Positions 36,280-44,446 of a stretch of DNA of 48,773 bases are shown one piece after another. Location of the stretch: assembly GCF_035712445.1 (NCBI RefSeq), contig NZ_DASTAT010000047.1:1-48773 (forward strand), written 5' to 3'. A program made the position numbers and the translations under genes. The stretch comes from Oligoflexus sp. GTDB lineage: Bacteria; Bdellovibrionota_B; Oligoflexia; Oligoflexales; Oligoflexaceae. The notes beneath the pieces were generated by a model. It was not told the DNA's origin. It saw only the letters and a list, made by a program, of their open reading frames with translations, and did no database searches. Position 1 is the stretch's first letter. Every line of letters starts with the position of its first letter.

Positions 36280-36494
36280 TTTGTTTCCTCCGGCATTTCT
36301 TTGGGCGTCGCGCTTGCCTCAGGCGTTGATTTGGTGATTAAGGCTCGGACCCGTGGCGCAGCTGCCTCCCCGACGACCATTCCTAAGAGGCCAACGAGGG
36401 CGACCAGCGGAGGCGCGGGTGAGCGCACATGAATGCAATAGTAAATCACCCCAACAAACAGGCCTGCAAGAAAGGACACCAAATAGGCGTTCAT
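36276..36494 (-). CDS. XapX-domain small membrane protein
   Basis: The 72-residue protein fits the XapX (DUF1427) family: an N-terminal hydrophobic helix, Arg-Ser-Pro-Ala-Pro-Pro near residues 24-29, then Val-Ala-Leu-Val-Gly-Leu-Leu-Gly-Met and Gly-Glu. It has two membrane spans and a Pro/Glu/Thr/Lys tail of about 20 residues that is longer than usual. The family has no established function but often sits beside isochorismatase-like and amidohydrolase genes, as here. It starts 3 bases after the isochorismatase stop and ends in a 4-base overlap with the amidohydrolase. Confidence 0.88.
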   Translation of the reverse strand: MNAYLVSFLAGLFVGVIYYCIHVRSPAPPLVALVGLLGMVVGEAAAPRVRALITKSTPEASATPKEMPEETK

Positions 36495-36497
36495 AAT

Positions 36498-37151
36498 TTA
36501 ATGCCCCTCGTTTCCTCCGAACATCGTTTTTGCATAGATGATTCCCAGCCCATAGGCGCCACCGTTTTCCTTCGCTATCGTGGTGGTGGCTTCATAGGTA
36601 TCCTGACGAGCCCAATCGCGCTGGAGCTCCAGGAGGTATTGCAGGGAAGTCATCGGCATGGCTCCGGCCTGAATCATCCTGTCCATGGCTTTTTCGTGGG
36701 CTTCCACGCTCACATCGCCACAGGCATCAGCGATGACGTAGACCTTGAATCCCTGATCAAGAGCTGACAGGGCGGGTCCGACGATGCAGACCGAAGTCCA
36801 AAGTCCAGCCAGTACGACTTTTCCTTTGTCGAGCCTATTCACCTCATTGATGACGTTCCGATCTTCCCAGGTATTCATCGACGTTCGGTCAATCGCCCTG
36901 GTTTCCGGAAATGCCAATTTAATTTCATCAAACATGGGTCCTGAAAATGTTTTCTCCGCCACTGTAGTAAGGATGGTGGAAACATGAAAGGTTTTTGCAG
37001 CTTTGGCCACCAAGGCAGCATTGTTTCGCAGACTGACGGCATCAATGGACTTGGTTGCGAAGGCCATCTGGGATTGATGATCAATCATAATAAGCATGTG
37101 ATCTTGAGGGGAAAGAAGAAGGCGTGCTGGGGTTGCTGTAGCTTTGGTCAT
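36498..37151 (-). CDS. Isochorismatase-family cysteine hydrolase (YcaC-like)
   Basis: This 217-residue enzyme has the isochorismatase-like Rossmann fold with Asp24 in Met-Ile-Asp-His-Gln and nucleophilic Cys122 in Leu-Trp-Thr-Ser-Val-Cys, matching the YcaC branch. Such enzymes hydrolyse amides or related bonds, and YcaC itself has no settled substrate. GGAG lies about 9 bases before ATG 37151. It is the first gene of the tightly packed operon hydrolase-XapX-amidohydrolase-MFS exporter, with gaps of 3, -4 and 0 bases. Confidence 0.9.
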   Translation of the reverse strand: MTKATATPARLLLSPQDHMLIMIDHQSQMAFATKSIDAVSLRNNAALVAKAAKTFHVSTILTTVAEKTFSGPMFDEIKLAFPETRAIDRTSMNTWEDRNVINEVNRLDKGKVVLAGLWTSVCIVGPALSALDQGFKVYVIADACGDVSVEAHEKAMDRMIQAGAMPMTSLQYLLELQRDWARQDTYEATTTIAKENGGAYGLGIIYAKTMFGGNEGH

Positions 37152-37521
37152 AGTTGCTATCTCCTACCAAACGTTAATCCGCATGGAGGGATCTTAGCTC
37201 TGTATGAAGACGGATGACATTCCAAGTTTTCAATCGACTTAATAGTCTGCATCTATCTTGTTCAGCGAGCTTTCAGTCAGGAAGGTTTCATAAAGCTTGG
37301 AAGTATCGATGGGACGTTGGAAGCGCAGAATGCTGCGGGCTGTGTCAGCGCAAAGACCGAAATTTTACATAATGCAGAATCTGTATTCTGGTTTCGTATG
37401 GACTCTGTATACATAAAAGATCAGGTAAAACAAAGAGATGCACGAAGCGAACCGGGTATTATGTTTTCCTGGTTTTGGGCCGATCCTTCCTACGGCGACA
37501 TGAGATCTAAAAGGAGCGAAG
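37152..37521. other. 370-base gap between the detoxification operon and the copper island
   Basis: This stretch is richer in A and T than the genes to its left. A frame at 37317-37535 exists but overlaps the next gene and has no family likeness. The last 45 bases (from GCCGATCC at about 37479) resemble the DNA just upstream of the second lipoprotein copy at 48669, so the duplicated unit begins before the coding region. No insertion sequence end is obvious. Confidence 0.45.
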
Positions 37522-38127
37522 ATGACGAGCAATAAATATTCGCAAATCGCATCCCATGCTCTGATTCTGACGGTTTTCGGATGTGGTAAGAATGATAGTA
37601 AAGATCTGTCGCTGCAGGAACGCTTCGAAGCGATTTATGGCTATACAGACTGTGCAGAGATGACTATTGGCACTGCGCTATTGCAATCAACGTGGATTAG
37701 GGTCTTTCATACTTATTATGGGGGGTACCTTGACCAAAAGGAAACAACCTTTCTCGACGAGAAATGCAAGACAACGTTCACATCCGTGAATCGATGGGCT
37801 GAATATCAAATATTGGACTCTTCAGACCAGGACAGCGGAGAACTGCGCCTGGCGATCAAAACCAGAAGAATTTTGACAGTCACAAATGAAAATGCTCCAC
37901 CGGAAATGATCGGAATTCCAAAGGTTAACTGCAATATTGAAATGGCAGAAGACCTAAGGAAGGAAGAGTGTAAAGCATATTTTTCGGTCAGACGCTATGT
38001 GACTTTAAGGCTTACCGCCGAAGGTTTGCGCACATTCAAAGATATTGATAGTGCAGGCACTACCGAGGAGACGCGAAGTATTGAGCTTGCACCATTCACA
38101 TTAGGTATACTCGATCCAATAGACTAA
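37522..38127 (+). CDS. Predicted lipoprotein, paralog of the gene at 48669
   Basis: The 201-residue product starts at ATG 37522 with AAAAGGAG 6 bases before. The N terminus is a lipoprotein signal ending Val-Phe-Gly-Cys (Cys21), then Gly-Lys. The stretch Lys-Asp-Leu-Ser-Leu-x-Glu-Arg near residue 27 recurs in the partial gene at 48669. Four more cysteines lie in the mature protein, which otherwise matches nothing I know. Codon use is more A/T-rich than in neighbours, suggesting acquisition. It marks the left side of the copper cluster. Confidence 0.7.
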   Translation: MTSNKYSQIASHALILTVFGCGKNDSKDLSLQERFEAIYGYTDCAEMTIGTALLQSTWIRVFHTYYGGYLDQKETTFLDEKCKTTFTSVNRWAEYQILDSSDQDSGELRLAIKTRRILTVTNENAPPEMIGIPKVNCNIEMAEDLRKEECKAYFSVRRYVTLRLTAEGLRTFKDIDSAGTTEETRSIELAPFTLGILDPID

Positions 38128-38234
38128 AAGTTCGTTTATAGCCCGATCTACTCCTTTCGATCGCAGAGCATCTGGACTATGCAAGCAGGCCATGGGCGAA
38201 AACCTTAGCATTATGGTAAGGTGTCCAGACATTA

Positions 38235-38255
38235 ACCTTCCTGCTGTGGGAAGGT
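38235..38255. promoter_or_regulatory. CueR-type operator, perfect 7-7-7 palindrome
   Basis: ACCTTCC (38235-38241), seven spacer bases, then GGAAGGT (38249-38255) form a perfect inverted repeat matching the copper-sensing MerR-family (CueR) consensus. A TTAACC at 38232-38237 could serve as the -35 element for rightward transcription. The site is about 190 bases from copZ, further than usual. Confidence 0.65.
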
Positions 38256-38370
38256 AGCATCATCCTCCCTCACCATCCTCTTTTTGCCCGGAAAAGCGCC
38301 GAATATCCATCAAAATTCCGTAGCAATTCAAGAGGCATACAGACTAACAAAATTTTTTTAAGATTTTTCC

Positions 38371-38401
38371 TTGACCTTCCCACGGTAGGAAGGCCGATGG
38401 T
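38371..38401 (+). promoter_or_regulatory. CueR-type promoter of the copper operon
   Basis: The -35 box TTGACC (38371-38376), a 19-base spacer and the weak -10 GATGGT (38396-38401) reproduce the long-spacer promoters activated by CueR. The dyad ACCTTCC-N7-GGAAGGC (38374-38394) fills the spacer with one mismatch. It lies 44 bases before the copZ-like start, so copper-responsive control of copZ-copA is strongly suggested. Confidence 0.72.
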
Positions 38402-38444
38402 TGAGTTGTGGTTGATGAATGAGCCACCAGAAAGGAAACAACAT

Positions 38445-38651
38445 ATGTACGAATTCAAAGTTCAAGGTATGACCTGCGGAAGTTGCGCCAATACGATTAC
38501 CTACGCACTGCGTAGCATCGATCCCAAAGTGAAGGTATCGGCGGACATTAAAACTCAAACTCTCAGGGTCGAGAGCAGTCAGGATCAGGCCGCGCTTTCA
38601 AGTCTCATCGAAGAGGCTGGCTATGCGGTCAAGTCCGTAACCAGCATTTAA
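38445..38651 (+). CDS. copZ: CopZ-like copper chaperone (HMA domain)
   Basis: This 68-residue heavy-metal-associated domain starts at ATG 38445 with AAAGGAA 7 bases upstream. Cys11 and Cys14 in Gly-Met-Thr-Cys-Gly-Ser-Cys bind Cu(I). The length equals that of classic CopZ/Atx1 chaperones. It should carry copper to the HMA domains of the downstream CopA. It is the first gene behind the CueR-type promoter, with a hairpin in the 61-base gap before copA. Confidence 0.88.
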   Translation: MYEFKVQGMTCGSCANTITYALRSIDPKVKVSADIKTQTLRVESSQDQAALSSLIEEAGYAVKSVTSI

Positions 38652-38663
38652 CGCAAATCAGGT

Positions 38664-38685
38664 GGAGGCCCCAGGAGGAGCCTCC
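38664..38685 (+). other. Intercistronic hairpin between copZ and copA
   Basis: GGAGGC (38664-38669) can pair with GCCTCC (38680-38685) around a 10-base loop. No T tract follows, so it is not a full terminator. Such a hairpin could stabilise the copZ part of the message and make it more abundant than copA, which is inference. Confidence 0.35.
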
Positions 38686-38712
38686 TCATAACACGGGGAA
38701 GAGGAGGATATC

Positions 38713-41184
38713 ATGCAAATGAAAGTCAAAGCTCAATTCGAAACCGAAGAGGATATCAAAATCAAAGGCATGACCTGCGCCTCGTGCGTCTTTCGTATTG
38801 AAAAGGCCGTGCAGAAAGTCGAAGGCGTGGACAGCATCGCTGTGAACCTTGCCAATGAAACCGCCCGGGTTAGACTTTCCGATCAGGCTGCTCTGCCGAA
38901 GGTTAGGGAAGCCATTGAGAAGGCAGGCTATGAAGTGGACACCAGCGAAATCGAGCTGTCAGTTGAAGGCATGACCTGCGCCTCCTGTGTTCGCCGCATT
39001 GAAAAGGCTCTTGCAAAGGTCCCAGGGGTACAGGGCGCCACAGTCAATCTCGCAACTGAGCGGGCAAAAGTTTCTTTCACTTCGGGCAAGGTCTCATCTG
39101 AAGACCTCATCCAGGCCGTTGAAAAAGCGGGCTATAAGGCAAACCTTATCAAGAAAGACCAGCCCCGCGGCAGTGAGGGAGAGAAGAAGGCAAGGCTCCT
39201 GAAGAAGGAACGCCTCCATTTGGCGATTGGAGCTCTCCTCTCGGCGCCGCTCGTCCTTCCCATGCTTTTGGAACCTCTTGGCATTCACTGGATGCCCTCA
39301 GGATGGATTCAGCTCCTCCTCACGATTCCCATCCAGTTCTGGCTGGGCGCTCGCTTTTATAGAGCGGCCTGGAAGGCAGTCAAAGCCCGATCAGGCAACA
39401 TGGATCTTCTCGTTTCACTGGGCACGACAGCTGCGTTCGGGCTGAGCCTTTATCATCTCTTTCTTTACGGGGAACACGCAGGACATAACGGCAATGGCCA
39501 CCTCTATTTCGAAGGAGCAGCGGTTATCATTGTTCTTGTCCTTTTCGGAAAATACCTTGAGTCGCGCGCCAAACAGCAAACTTCAGAGGCGATCAAGGCC
39601 CTTGAGGCGTTAAGACCCGACAAGGCCCGGGTTCGGAGAAATGGTCGGGAGGTCGAGGTTTCCATCAATGATGTGGCGCTTGATGATCTGGTCATTATCC
39701 GGCCAGGGGAAAAGGTTCCCGTCGATGGCGTCATTGCTGAGGGCCTGAGTCAGCTGGATGAGTCTCTTATCACCGGGGAAAGTGTTCCTATTGCCAAGGG
39801 CCCAGGGGAAAAGGTTACCGGCGGATCAATTAATACCGACGGCCTTCTGGTCGTCAAGACCACGGCACTGGGAGCGGAAACAACCCTTGCCCGAATCATC
39901 CGTCTGGTTGAAAGCGCCCAAACGGCAAAGGCTCCCATACAAAGACTTGTGGATAAGGTGAGTTCCATTTTTGTGCCGGTGGTGCTCCTGTTGGCAACAC
40001 TCACGGTGCTTGGCTGGTATCTCTATTCAGGAAATATTGAGACAGCTTTGATCTATGGAGTTGCTGTTCTCGTTATCGCCTGTCCTTGTGCCCTTGGTTT
40101 GGCAACCCCGACCTCCATCATGGTGGGCACAGGCATTGCTGCAAAAGCCGGGATTCTTATTAAGGATGCCGAAACTCTGGAAATCGCACATTCGGTCACA
40201 ACGGTGGCCTTTGACAAGACTGGAACTTTAACCGAGGGGAAACCTCAAATTGCTGAACTTTTTCCCTACAACATGCCGCGGCAGGACCTGCTCCGGATTA
40301 CGGCATCCGTGCAGTCCGGAAGTGAACACCCACTGGCAAAATCCGTTGTGGAAAAGGCTCATGAGGAAGGTCTTCTGTATGAGCCGGCCAGGGACGTGAA
40401 GGCCATTGCAGGAAAAGGTTTGGAAGGGCGTGTCGGTCATCAGACCATTCTGGTTGGCACAAAACGTCTCATGCTTGAACATGGGGTTGACAGCGATGGC
40501 CTTTCCTTGAAAGCCAGGGAGTTCGAACTGCAGGGACACACAGTTTCCTTTATCGCCGACAAACAGTCGAAAACGCTCATGGGAATATTAGCTTTCAGTG
40601 ACAGGGTTAAGAGCACGGCTTTCGAAACCATTCAGGAGCTTCACGCTCTTGGTATCAAAACGGTTATGATCACAGGCGATAATCAGGGTAGCGCAGACCT
40701 TGCTGCAAGAGCACTTGGCATTAAGGAAATCCGCGCTCAGGTGTTGCCGGAGGATAAGTCCCGCATCATTGAAGAACTGAAGGCTCGCGGAGAGATCGTG
40801 GCCATGGTCGGTGATGGCATCAACGATGCTCCAGCCCTGGCCGCCGCCCATGTAGGTATCGCCATGGCAACCGGTACGGATGTTGCGATGCACACCGCAG
40901 GCATCACGCTTATGCGGGGCAATCCCCTCCTGATTCCGGATGCCTTGGATATTTCGAGAAGGACCTATCGCAAGATCAAACAGAATCTATTCTGGGCTTT
41001 CATTTACAACGTCATTGGCATCCCGCTGGCCGCATTGGGTCTCCTTAATCCGGTCATAGCCGGTGCCGCCATGGCCTTCAGCAGCGTCAGCGTTGTTACA
41101 AATGCGCTACTGCTCAAAGGCTGGCGTCCGGCCAGCCGTTCACCTTCACTTCGGAGAAAAGCAGGAGTCAGCCATGAGCTATAA
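38713..41184 (+). CDS. copA: Cu(I)-exporting P1B-type ATPase CopA with two HMA domains
   Basis: The 823-residue pump has two N-terminal metal-binding domains (Gly-Met-Thr-Cys-Ala-Ser-Cys at 19-25 and 86-92). Eight membrane segments follow, with the transmembrane metal site Cys457-Pro-Cys459. Further elements are the actuator Thr-Gly-Glu-Ser, the phosphorylated Asp501 in Asp-Lys-Thr-Gly-Thr, the nucleotide-domain His539-Pro and the Gly-Asp-Gly-Ile-Asn-Asp hinge. This signature is typical of the Cu(I) pumps (P1B-1). It exports cytoplasmic copper to the periplasm, receiving it from CopZ. GGAGG precedes ATG 38713. The ferredoxin start lies 11 bases inside its 3' end, so the two are coupled. Confidence 0.95.
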   Translation: MQMKVKAQFETEEDIKIKGMTCASCVFRIEKAVQKVEGVDSIAVNLANETARVRLSDQAALPKVREAIEKAGYEVDTSEIELSVEGMTCASCVRRIEKALAKVPGVQGATVNLATERAKVSFTSGKVSSEDLIQAVEKAGYKANLIKKDQPRGSEGEKKARLLKKERLHLAIGALLSAPLVLPMLLEPLGIHWMPSGWIQLLLTIPIQFWLGARFYRAAWKAVKARSGNMDLLVSLGTTAAFGLSLYHLFLYGEHAGHNGNGHLYFEGAAVIIVLVLFGKYLESRAKQQTSEAIKALEALRPDKARVRRNGREVEVSINDVALDDLVIIRPGEKVPVDGVIAEGLSQLDESLITGESVPIAKGPGEKVTGGSINTDGLLVVKTTALGAETTLARIIRLVESAQTAKAPIQRLVDKVSSIFVPVVLLLATLTVLGWYLYSGNIETALIYGVAVLVIACPCALGLATPTSIMVGTGIAAKAGILIKDAETLEIAHSVTTVAFDKTGTLTEGKPQIAELFPYNMPRQDLLRITASVQSGSEHPLAKSVVEKAHEEGLLYEPARDVKAIAGKGLEGRVGHQTILVGTKRLMLEHGVDSDGLSLKAREFELQGHTVSFIADKQSKTLMGILAFSDRVKSTAFETIQELHALGIKTVMITGDNQGSADLAARALGIKEIRAQVLPEDKSRIIEELKARGEIVAMVGDGINDAPALAAAHVGIAMATGTDVAMHTAGITLMRGNPLLIPDALDISRRTYRKIKQNLFWAFIYNVIGIPLAALGLLNPVIAGAAMAFSSVSVVTNALLLKGWRPASRSPSLRRKAGVSHEL

Positions 41185-41476
41185 GGCAAGCATCCTTTCC
41201 ATTGACAAGGATATCAGCGTGAATGAAGAGGAAACCCTTTTGGATGCCGCCTTGAGGCAGGGAGTGGATTACCCCCACTCTTGCAAAAATGGTCGGTGCG
41301 GAGCCTGTAAATCCCGCCTGCTTTCCGGAGAGGTGGAGCATCTCACCCATCTGCGGTTTACGCTGACCGAGCAGGAGAAAGCGGATGGCTTCATTCTTGC
41401 CTGCCGGGCAGTACCGAAATCAGCCGCGGTTTCGCATGAAGGGGCAGGTATTGGAAAAGTCATGGCTTACCCATGA
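41174..41476 (+). CDS. Plant-type [2Fe-2S] ferredoxin domain protein
   Basis: This 100-residue protein starts at ATG 41174, with AGGAG 7 bases upstream, inside the 3' end of copA. The cluster ligands Cys37, Cys42, Cys45 and Cys77 have the canonical C-x4-C-x2-C-x31-C spacing. The fold and the Leu-Ala-Cys-Arg-Ala end match the N-terminal module of flavin-dependent ferredoxin reductases such as XylA or the P5 subunit of phenol hydroxylase. In those proteins the FAD and NAD domains continue in the same chain, but here they are in the +1 frame. The last 14 residues look like frame-shifted readthrough. Confidence 0.85.
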   Translation: MSYKASILSIDKDISVNEEETLLDAALRQGVDYPHSCKNGRCGACKSRLLSGEVEHLTHLRFTLTEQEKADGFILACRAVPKSAAVSHEGAGIGKVMAYP

Positions 41477-42131
41477 TACCGTGCGGCTGATTGTAGTGCT
41501 TCCGGAGAATGTGCGCTTTCACCCCGGGCAGTATGCTCTCCTTCGGATAAACGATTTCGGGGAACGCAGCTACTCGATGGCAAATCGAGCCAATGGCAGG
41601 ACGCTGGAATTTTTCGTCAGGCAGGTTCCTGATGGGCGTGTCTCGGGTTTTATTGCAAACGGTCTCAAAGCGGGAGATTCCCTGGACGTGGATGGTCCCT
41701 TTGGAACCTCCTATCTTCGGCAGGATCATACGGGCCCCATTCTCGCAGTAGCGGGAGGTTCGGGGATTGCGCCGATCAAAGCAATCGTTGACGCGGCCCT
41801 TTACCATGGGATGAAGCAGGATATTCACCTCTATTTTGGCGTGAGAGAGGATAGGGACCTCTACCTTTCCAGGCATTTTGAAAATCTTGCGCAGCAGTAT
41901 CCGAATTTGGATTTTCATACCGTTCTGGACCGCGGGAACACCCATGGCAAGCAGCGGATAGGACGGCTTGATCAGGTAATTTTCTCAGACTGGAAGTGCT
42001 TCGAAGGGATGTGGCAGGCTTACGTTGCTGGACCTCCGCCTCTGGTTGAAACCTTGGCCCATCGTCTTCCGGAAATGGGGATTCTGCCCGACAGTATATT
42101 TGCTGATCCGTTTGTCTTCTCAAGAGATTGA
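41436..42131 (+). CDS. FAD/NAD(P)-binding ferredoxin reductase module
   Basis: The open frame runs from 41385, but homology begins at Met-Lys-Gly-Gln-Val-Leu (ATG 41436), giving 231 residues. FAD-binding Arg-Ser-Tyr-Ser is at 44-47, then Gly-Pro-Phe-Gly near 90, the NAD-binding Gly-Gly-Ser-Gly-Ile-Ala-Pro near 108, and a C-terminal Asp-Pro-Phe motif. Its frame is +1 relative to the ferredoxin gene and overlaps it by 41 bases. No ribosome site precedes ATG 41436, so it may be made by coupling, by frameshifting, or not at all if a mutation broke a fused gene. In this context it could feed electrons to copper, since CopA needs Cu(I); that is inference. Confidence 0.82.
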   Translation: MKGQVLEKSWLTHDTVRLIVVLPENVRFHPGQYALLRINDFGERSYSMANRANGRTLEFFVRQVPDGRVSGFIANGLKAGDSLDVDGPFGTSYLRQDHTGPILAVAGGSGIAPIKAIVDAALYHGMKQDIHLYFGVREDRDLYLSRHFENLAQQYPNLDFHTVLDRGNTHGKQRIGRLDQVIFSDWKCFEGMWQAYVAGPPPLVETLAHRLPEMGILPDSIFADPFVFSRD

Positions 42132-42167
42132 CTGTTGTGGCACAGTAAAACCAGTTTTGTCACAAAA

Positions 42168-42198
42168 ATGATCCGTGGTCCGTATACGGATGGATCAT
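42168..42198. promoter_or_regulatory. Long imperfect palindrome upstream of the oxidase genes
   Basis: A perfect 12-base palindrome TCCGTATACGGA (42179-42190) is flanked by ATGATCC (42168-42174) and GGATCAT (42192-42198). The asymmetric spacers are 4 and 1 bases. It lies 37 bases after the reductase stop and before the haem_bd-like gene, where an operator for a second transcription unit would be expected. It is unlike the CueR sites. Confidence 0.45.
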
Positions 42199-42231
42199 GT
42201 TGGCAATGAAAGGGTCGATGCATTGCGCTTA

Positions 42232-42606
42232 ATGGAATTACATACTGTCAAGGCATTCCTGGGTTTTCTTCTGTTGATAGATCTGAACCCAAGCACCGCT
42301 TATGCGCACAAAAGTCATATTCATGCGAAACCAGGCCCAGGTCTTAACGATGAAAAAGAGCCAGTTAAGGAAGCAGGAATCGAGGCTGACGCCGTTTTCA
42401 GTCCGATAGGAGCGTGCAGGGGATTCCCATTCAAAGGGCATGGCTCGGTGTCTGAGGATTTGACAGCAATTGAAGAGGTTGTCCGTGACGGATCAATGCC
42501 TCCGGTTCGCTATCGTGTCTTGCATCCTGGATCGAGCCTCACAGGAGTGGAGCGGGAAAGAGTAACGAATTGGGTGGAGGATAGCTTAAAGCTCTTGAAA
42601 GAATAG
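42232..42606 (+). CDS. Secreted haem_bd-like protein lacking the CxxCH motif
   Basis: The start is uncertain: ATG 42232 directly precedes a signal-like hydrophobic stretch ending Ala-Tyr-Ala, while ATG 42190 and GTG 42175 are in frame, and none has a good ribosome site. From 42232 the product has 124 residues. Its second half resembles the haem_bd domain (PF14376), with Gly-Ser-Met-Pro-Pro-x-x-Tyr, then His-Pro-Gly-Ser-Ser-Leu-Thr and Glu-Arg-x-x-Val-Thr-Asn-Trp. The expected haem-attaching CxxCH is missing; a single Cys and a His about 8 residues later stand in its place. The His/Lys-rich segment after the signal could bind copper. It precedes the oxidase by 31 bases. Confidence 0.6.
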   Translation: MELHTVKAFLGFLLLIDLNPSTAYAHKSHIHAKPGPGLNDEKEPVKEAGIEADAVFSPIGACRGFPFKGHGSVSEDLTAIEEVVRDGSMPPVRYRVLHPGSSLTGVERERVTNWVEDSLKLLKE

Positions 42607-42661
42607 GCTTCGTTTTCGCCTGGAGTTTAAAAAAGCTATGCATAGAAGCGAGAAACACTGC

Positions 42662-44446
42662 ATGAAATACTCAATAAATCGTCGAACCTTTTTGTGTGGC
42701 ACGACTGCCCTTGGCGGGACCGCAGCATTTGCTTCCTGGTTTCCTGCTTGGGCCAAGCCGGTATCGGCAGGGATTGTGCGCCCCCTTCCTACGCTGTCAG
42801 GCGAAAACATTCATCTGAAAATAGCCCATCAGATGATGACGATCGATGGCCGGGAAAGTCATGCCATCGGAATGAACGGAACTGTGCCTGCTCCCCTGAT
42901 ACGTCTCAGGGAAGGCCAAAAGGTACGTATTCACGTGCAAAATGATCTAGACGAAGATTCGTCCATCCATTGGCACGGCTTGATCTTGCCTTTTCACATG
43001 GACGGCGTTCCAGGCGTGAGCTTCCCTGGTATCAAACCTCGCTCGACATTTGTCTATGAGTTCCCAATCGTTCAATCGGGAACCTATTGGTACCATAGCC
43101 ATTCAGGATTGCAGGAGCAGCTGGGACATTACGGTCCTATCGTTATAGATCCCGCTGGGCAAGACCCCATAAAATCGGACCGAGAACATGTGATCGTCCT
43201 TTCCGATCACAGTCAGATGCATCCCCATATCATTGCTCGAAAACTCAAGCAGCAGGGTGGTTACTTCAATCGCCAAAAGCAGACACTGGCCAGTCTTCTG
43301 GCAGGAAAGGATCAGCCTTTATCCGAACGCTTTGAGTGGAGCGCGATGAGGATGGATCCGACCGATATCTCCGATGTGACCGGATCGACTTATAGCTACC
43401 TCGTCAACGGCCACGGGCCACTTGACAATTGGACAGCCCTTTTTGTGCCCGGAGAAAAAGTTAGACTTCGCATTATTAATGCCTCGGCGATGACAACCTT
43501 CAATTTTCGAATTCCGGGCTTGCGCTTGACAGTAGTCCAAGCTGATGGGTTAGCTGTTCGACCAGTCGCGGTGGACGAGATTCAGGTCGCAGTCGCCGAG
43601 ACTTACGATGTGATCGTAGAGCCGAAAGAAAATGTCGCGTACACCATAGTCGGCGAGACGGTTGATCGCTCGGGTATGGCGCGCGCGACCCTTGCTCCTC
43701 GCGAGGGTATGGTAGCAGCTGTCCCACCTCTTCGTCCCCGCCCTCTTGCTGATATGAAAGATATGGGTATGGGAAGCATGGGAGGTGCAGGCAACTGCCC
43801 TCCGGAGCACGCTGCAATGGGTCATTGCAAGCCCGACGCTGGACCAGCGCACTCAGGAATGAATCACGGCGAAGCAGGAGGAATGGATCACTCGATGCGT
43901 GATATGTCTCTCGCGCCTGGGGTTAAAGATACACCAACCGTGCAGAGTATCTCTCCTATGCCAGTCGACAGGATGGGCGAGCCAGGACAGGGATTGCAAG
44001 ATGTTGGGCACAAGGTTCTCGTCTATCGTGATCTGGTGGCGGTTGAGCGCAATCCAGACGTGCGCGCTCCAAGTCGGACCTTGCAAATTCATCTGACCGG
44101 CAACATGGAGCGCTACATGTGGGCATTCGATGGGGTAAAGCTCAACGAGGTGAAAAAACCGATCCCCTTTACTGAAGGCGAACGTGTGCGCGTGACCCTT
44201 GTGAATGACACAATGATGGGCCATCCCATCCATCTTCACGGTCACTTTTTCGAGCTTGTGACCGGGCACGGCGACTATGCTCCGCGTAAGCATACGATTC
44301 AGGTTCAACCTGGTGGAACAGCTACTTTCGATTTTACAGCTGATGCAGTCGGCGACTGGGCTTTTCACTGCCACTTGCTCTATCACATGCACGCAGGGAT
44401 GATGCAGGTGGTTACGGTCAGACCTCGAAAAGGAAGTGCATCATGA
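42662..44446 (+). CDS. Tat-exported multicopper oxidase of the CopA/PcoA copper-resistance family
   Basis: The protein has about 594 residues from ATG 42662, or 602 from 42638 (numbering below uses 42638). The N terminus carries a twin-arginine signal, Asn-Arg-Arg-Thr-Phe-Leu. The four copper-binding blocks are His-Trp-His-Gly at 111, Trp-Tyr-His-Ser-His at 151, His-Pro-Ile-His-Leu-His-Gly at 529, and His577-Cys578-His579 with His583 and Met588 completing the type 1 site. A Met/His-rich insertion (about 370-425) resembles those of periplasmic Cu(I) oxidases such as CueO and PcoA, and contains Cys-Pro-Pro-Glu-His-Ala-Ala-Met-Gly-His-Cys. It should oxidise toxic Cu(I) to Cu(II) in the periplasm. 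Its TGA overlaps the copB ATG. Confidence 0.93.
   Translation: MKYSINRRTFLCGTTALGGTAAFASWFPAWAKPVSAGIVRPLPTLSGENIHLKIAHQMMTIDGRESHAIGMNGTVPAPLIRLREGQKVRIHVQNDLDEDSSIHWHGLILPFHMDGVPGVSFPGIKPRSTFVYEFPIVQSGTYWYHSHSGLQEQLGHYGPIVIDPAGQDPIKSDREHVIVLSDHSQMHPHIIARKLKQQGGYFNRQKQTLASLLAGKDQPLSERFEWSAMRMDPTDISDVTGSTYSYLVNGHGPLDNWTALFVPGEKVRLRIINASAMTTFNFRIPGLRLTVVQADGLAVRPVAVDEIQVAVAETYDVIVEPKENVAYTIVGETVDRSGMARATLAPREGMVAAVPPLRPRPLADMKDMGMGSMGGAGNCPPEHAAMGHCKPDAGPAHSGMNHGEAGGMDHSMRDMSLAPGVKDTPTVQSISPMPVDRMGEPGQGLQDVGHKVLVYRDLVAVERNPDVRAPSRTLQIHLTGNMERYMWAFDGVKLNEVKKPIPFTEGERVRVTLVNDTMMGHPIHLHGHFFELVTGHGDYAPRKHTIQVQPGGTATFDFTADAVGDWAFHCHLLYHMHAGMMQVVTVRPRKGSAS

Larger units (their letters stand above)
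38128..38444. other. 317-base regulatory gap before the copper genes
   Basis: There is no credible gene here. It holds two CueR-type palindromes (38235-38255 and 38374-38394) and an A/T-rich tract at about 38345-38370. No MerR-type regulator is encoded here or elsewhere in the window. Confidence 0.6.

Noticed and set aside
37317..37535. 72-codon frame before the first lipoprotein gene
   Set aside because: It starts with TTG without a ribosome site, overlaps the lipoprotein start, and part of it is the duplicated upstream DNA.
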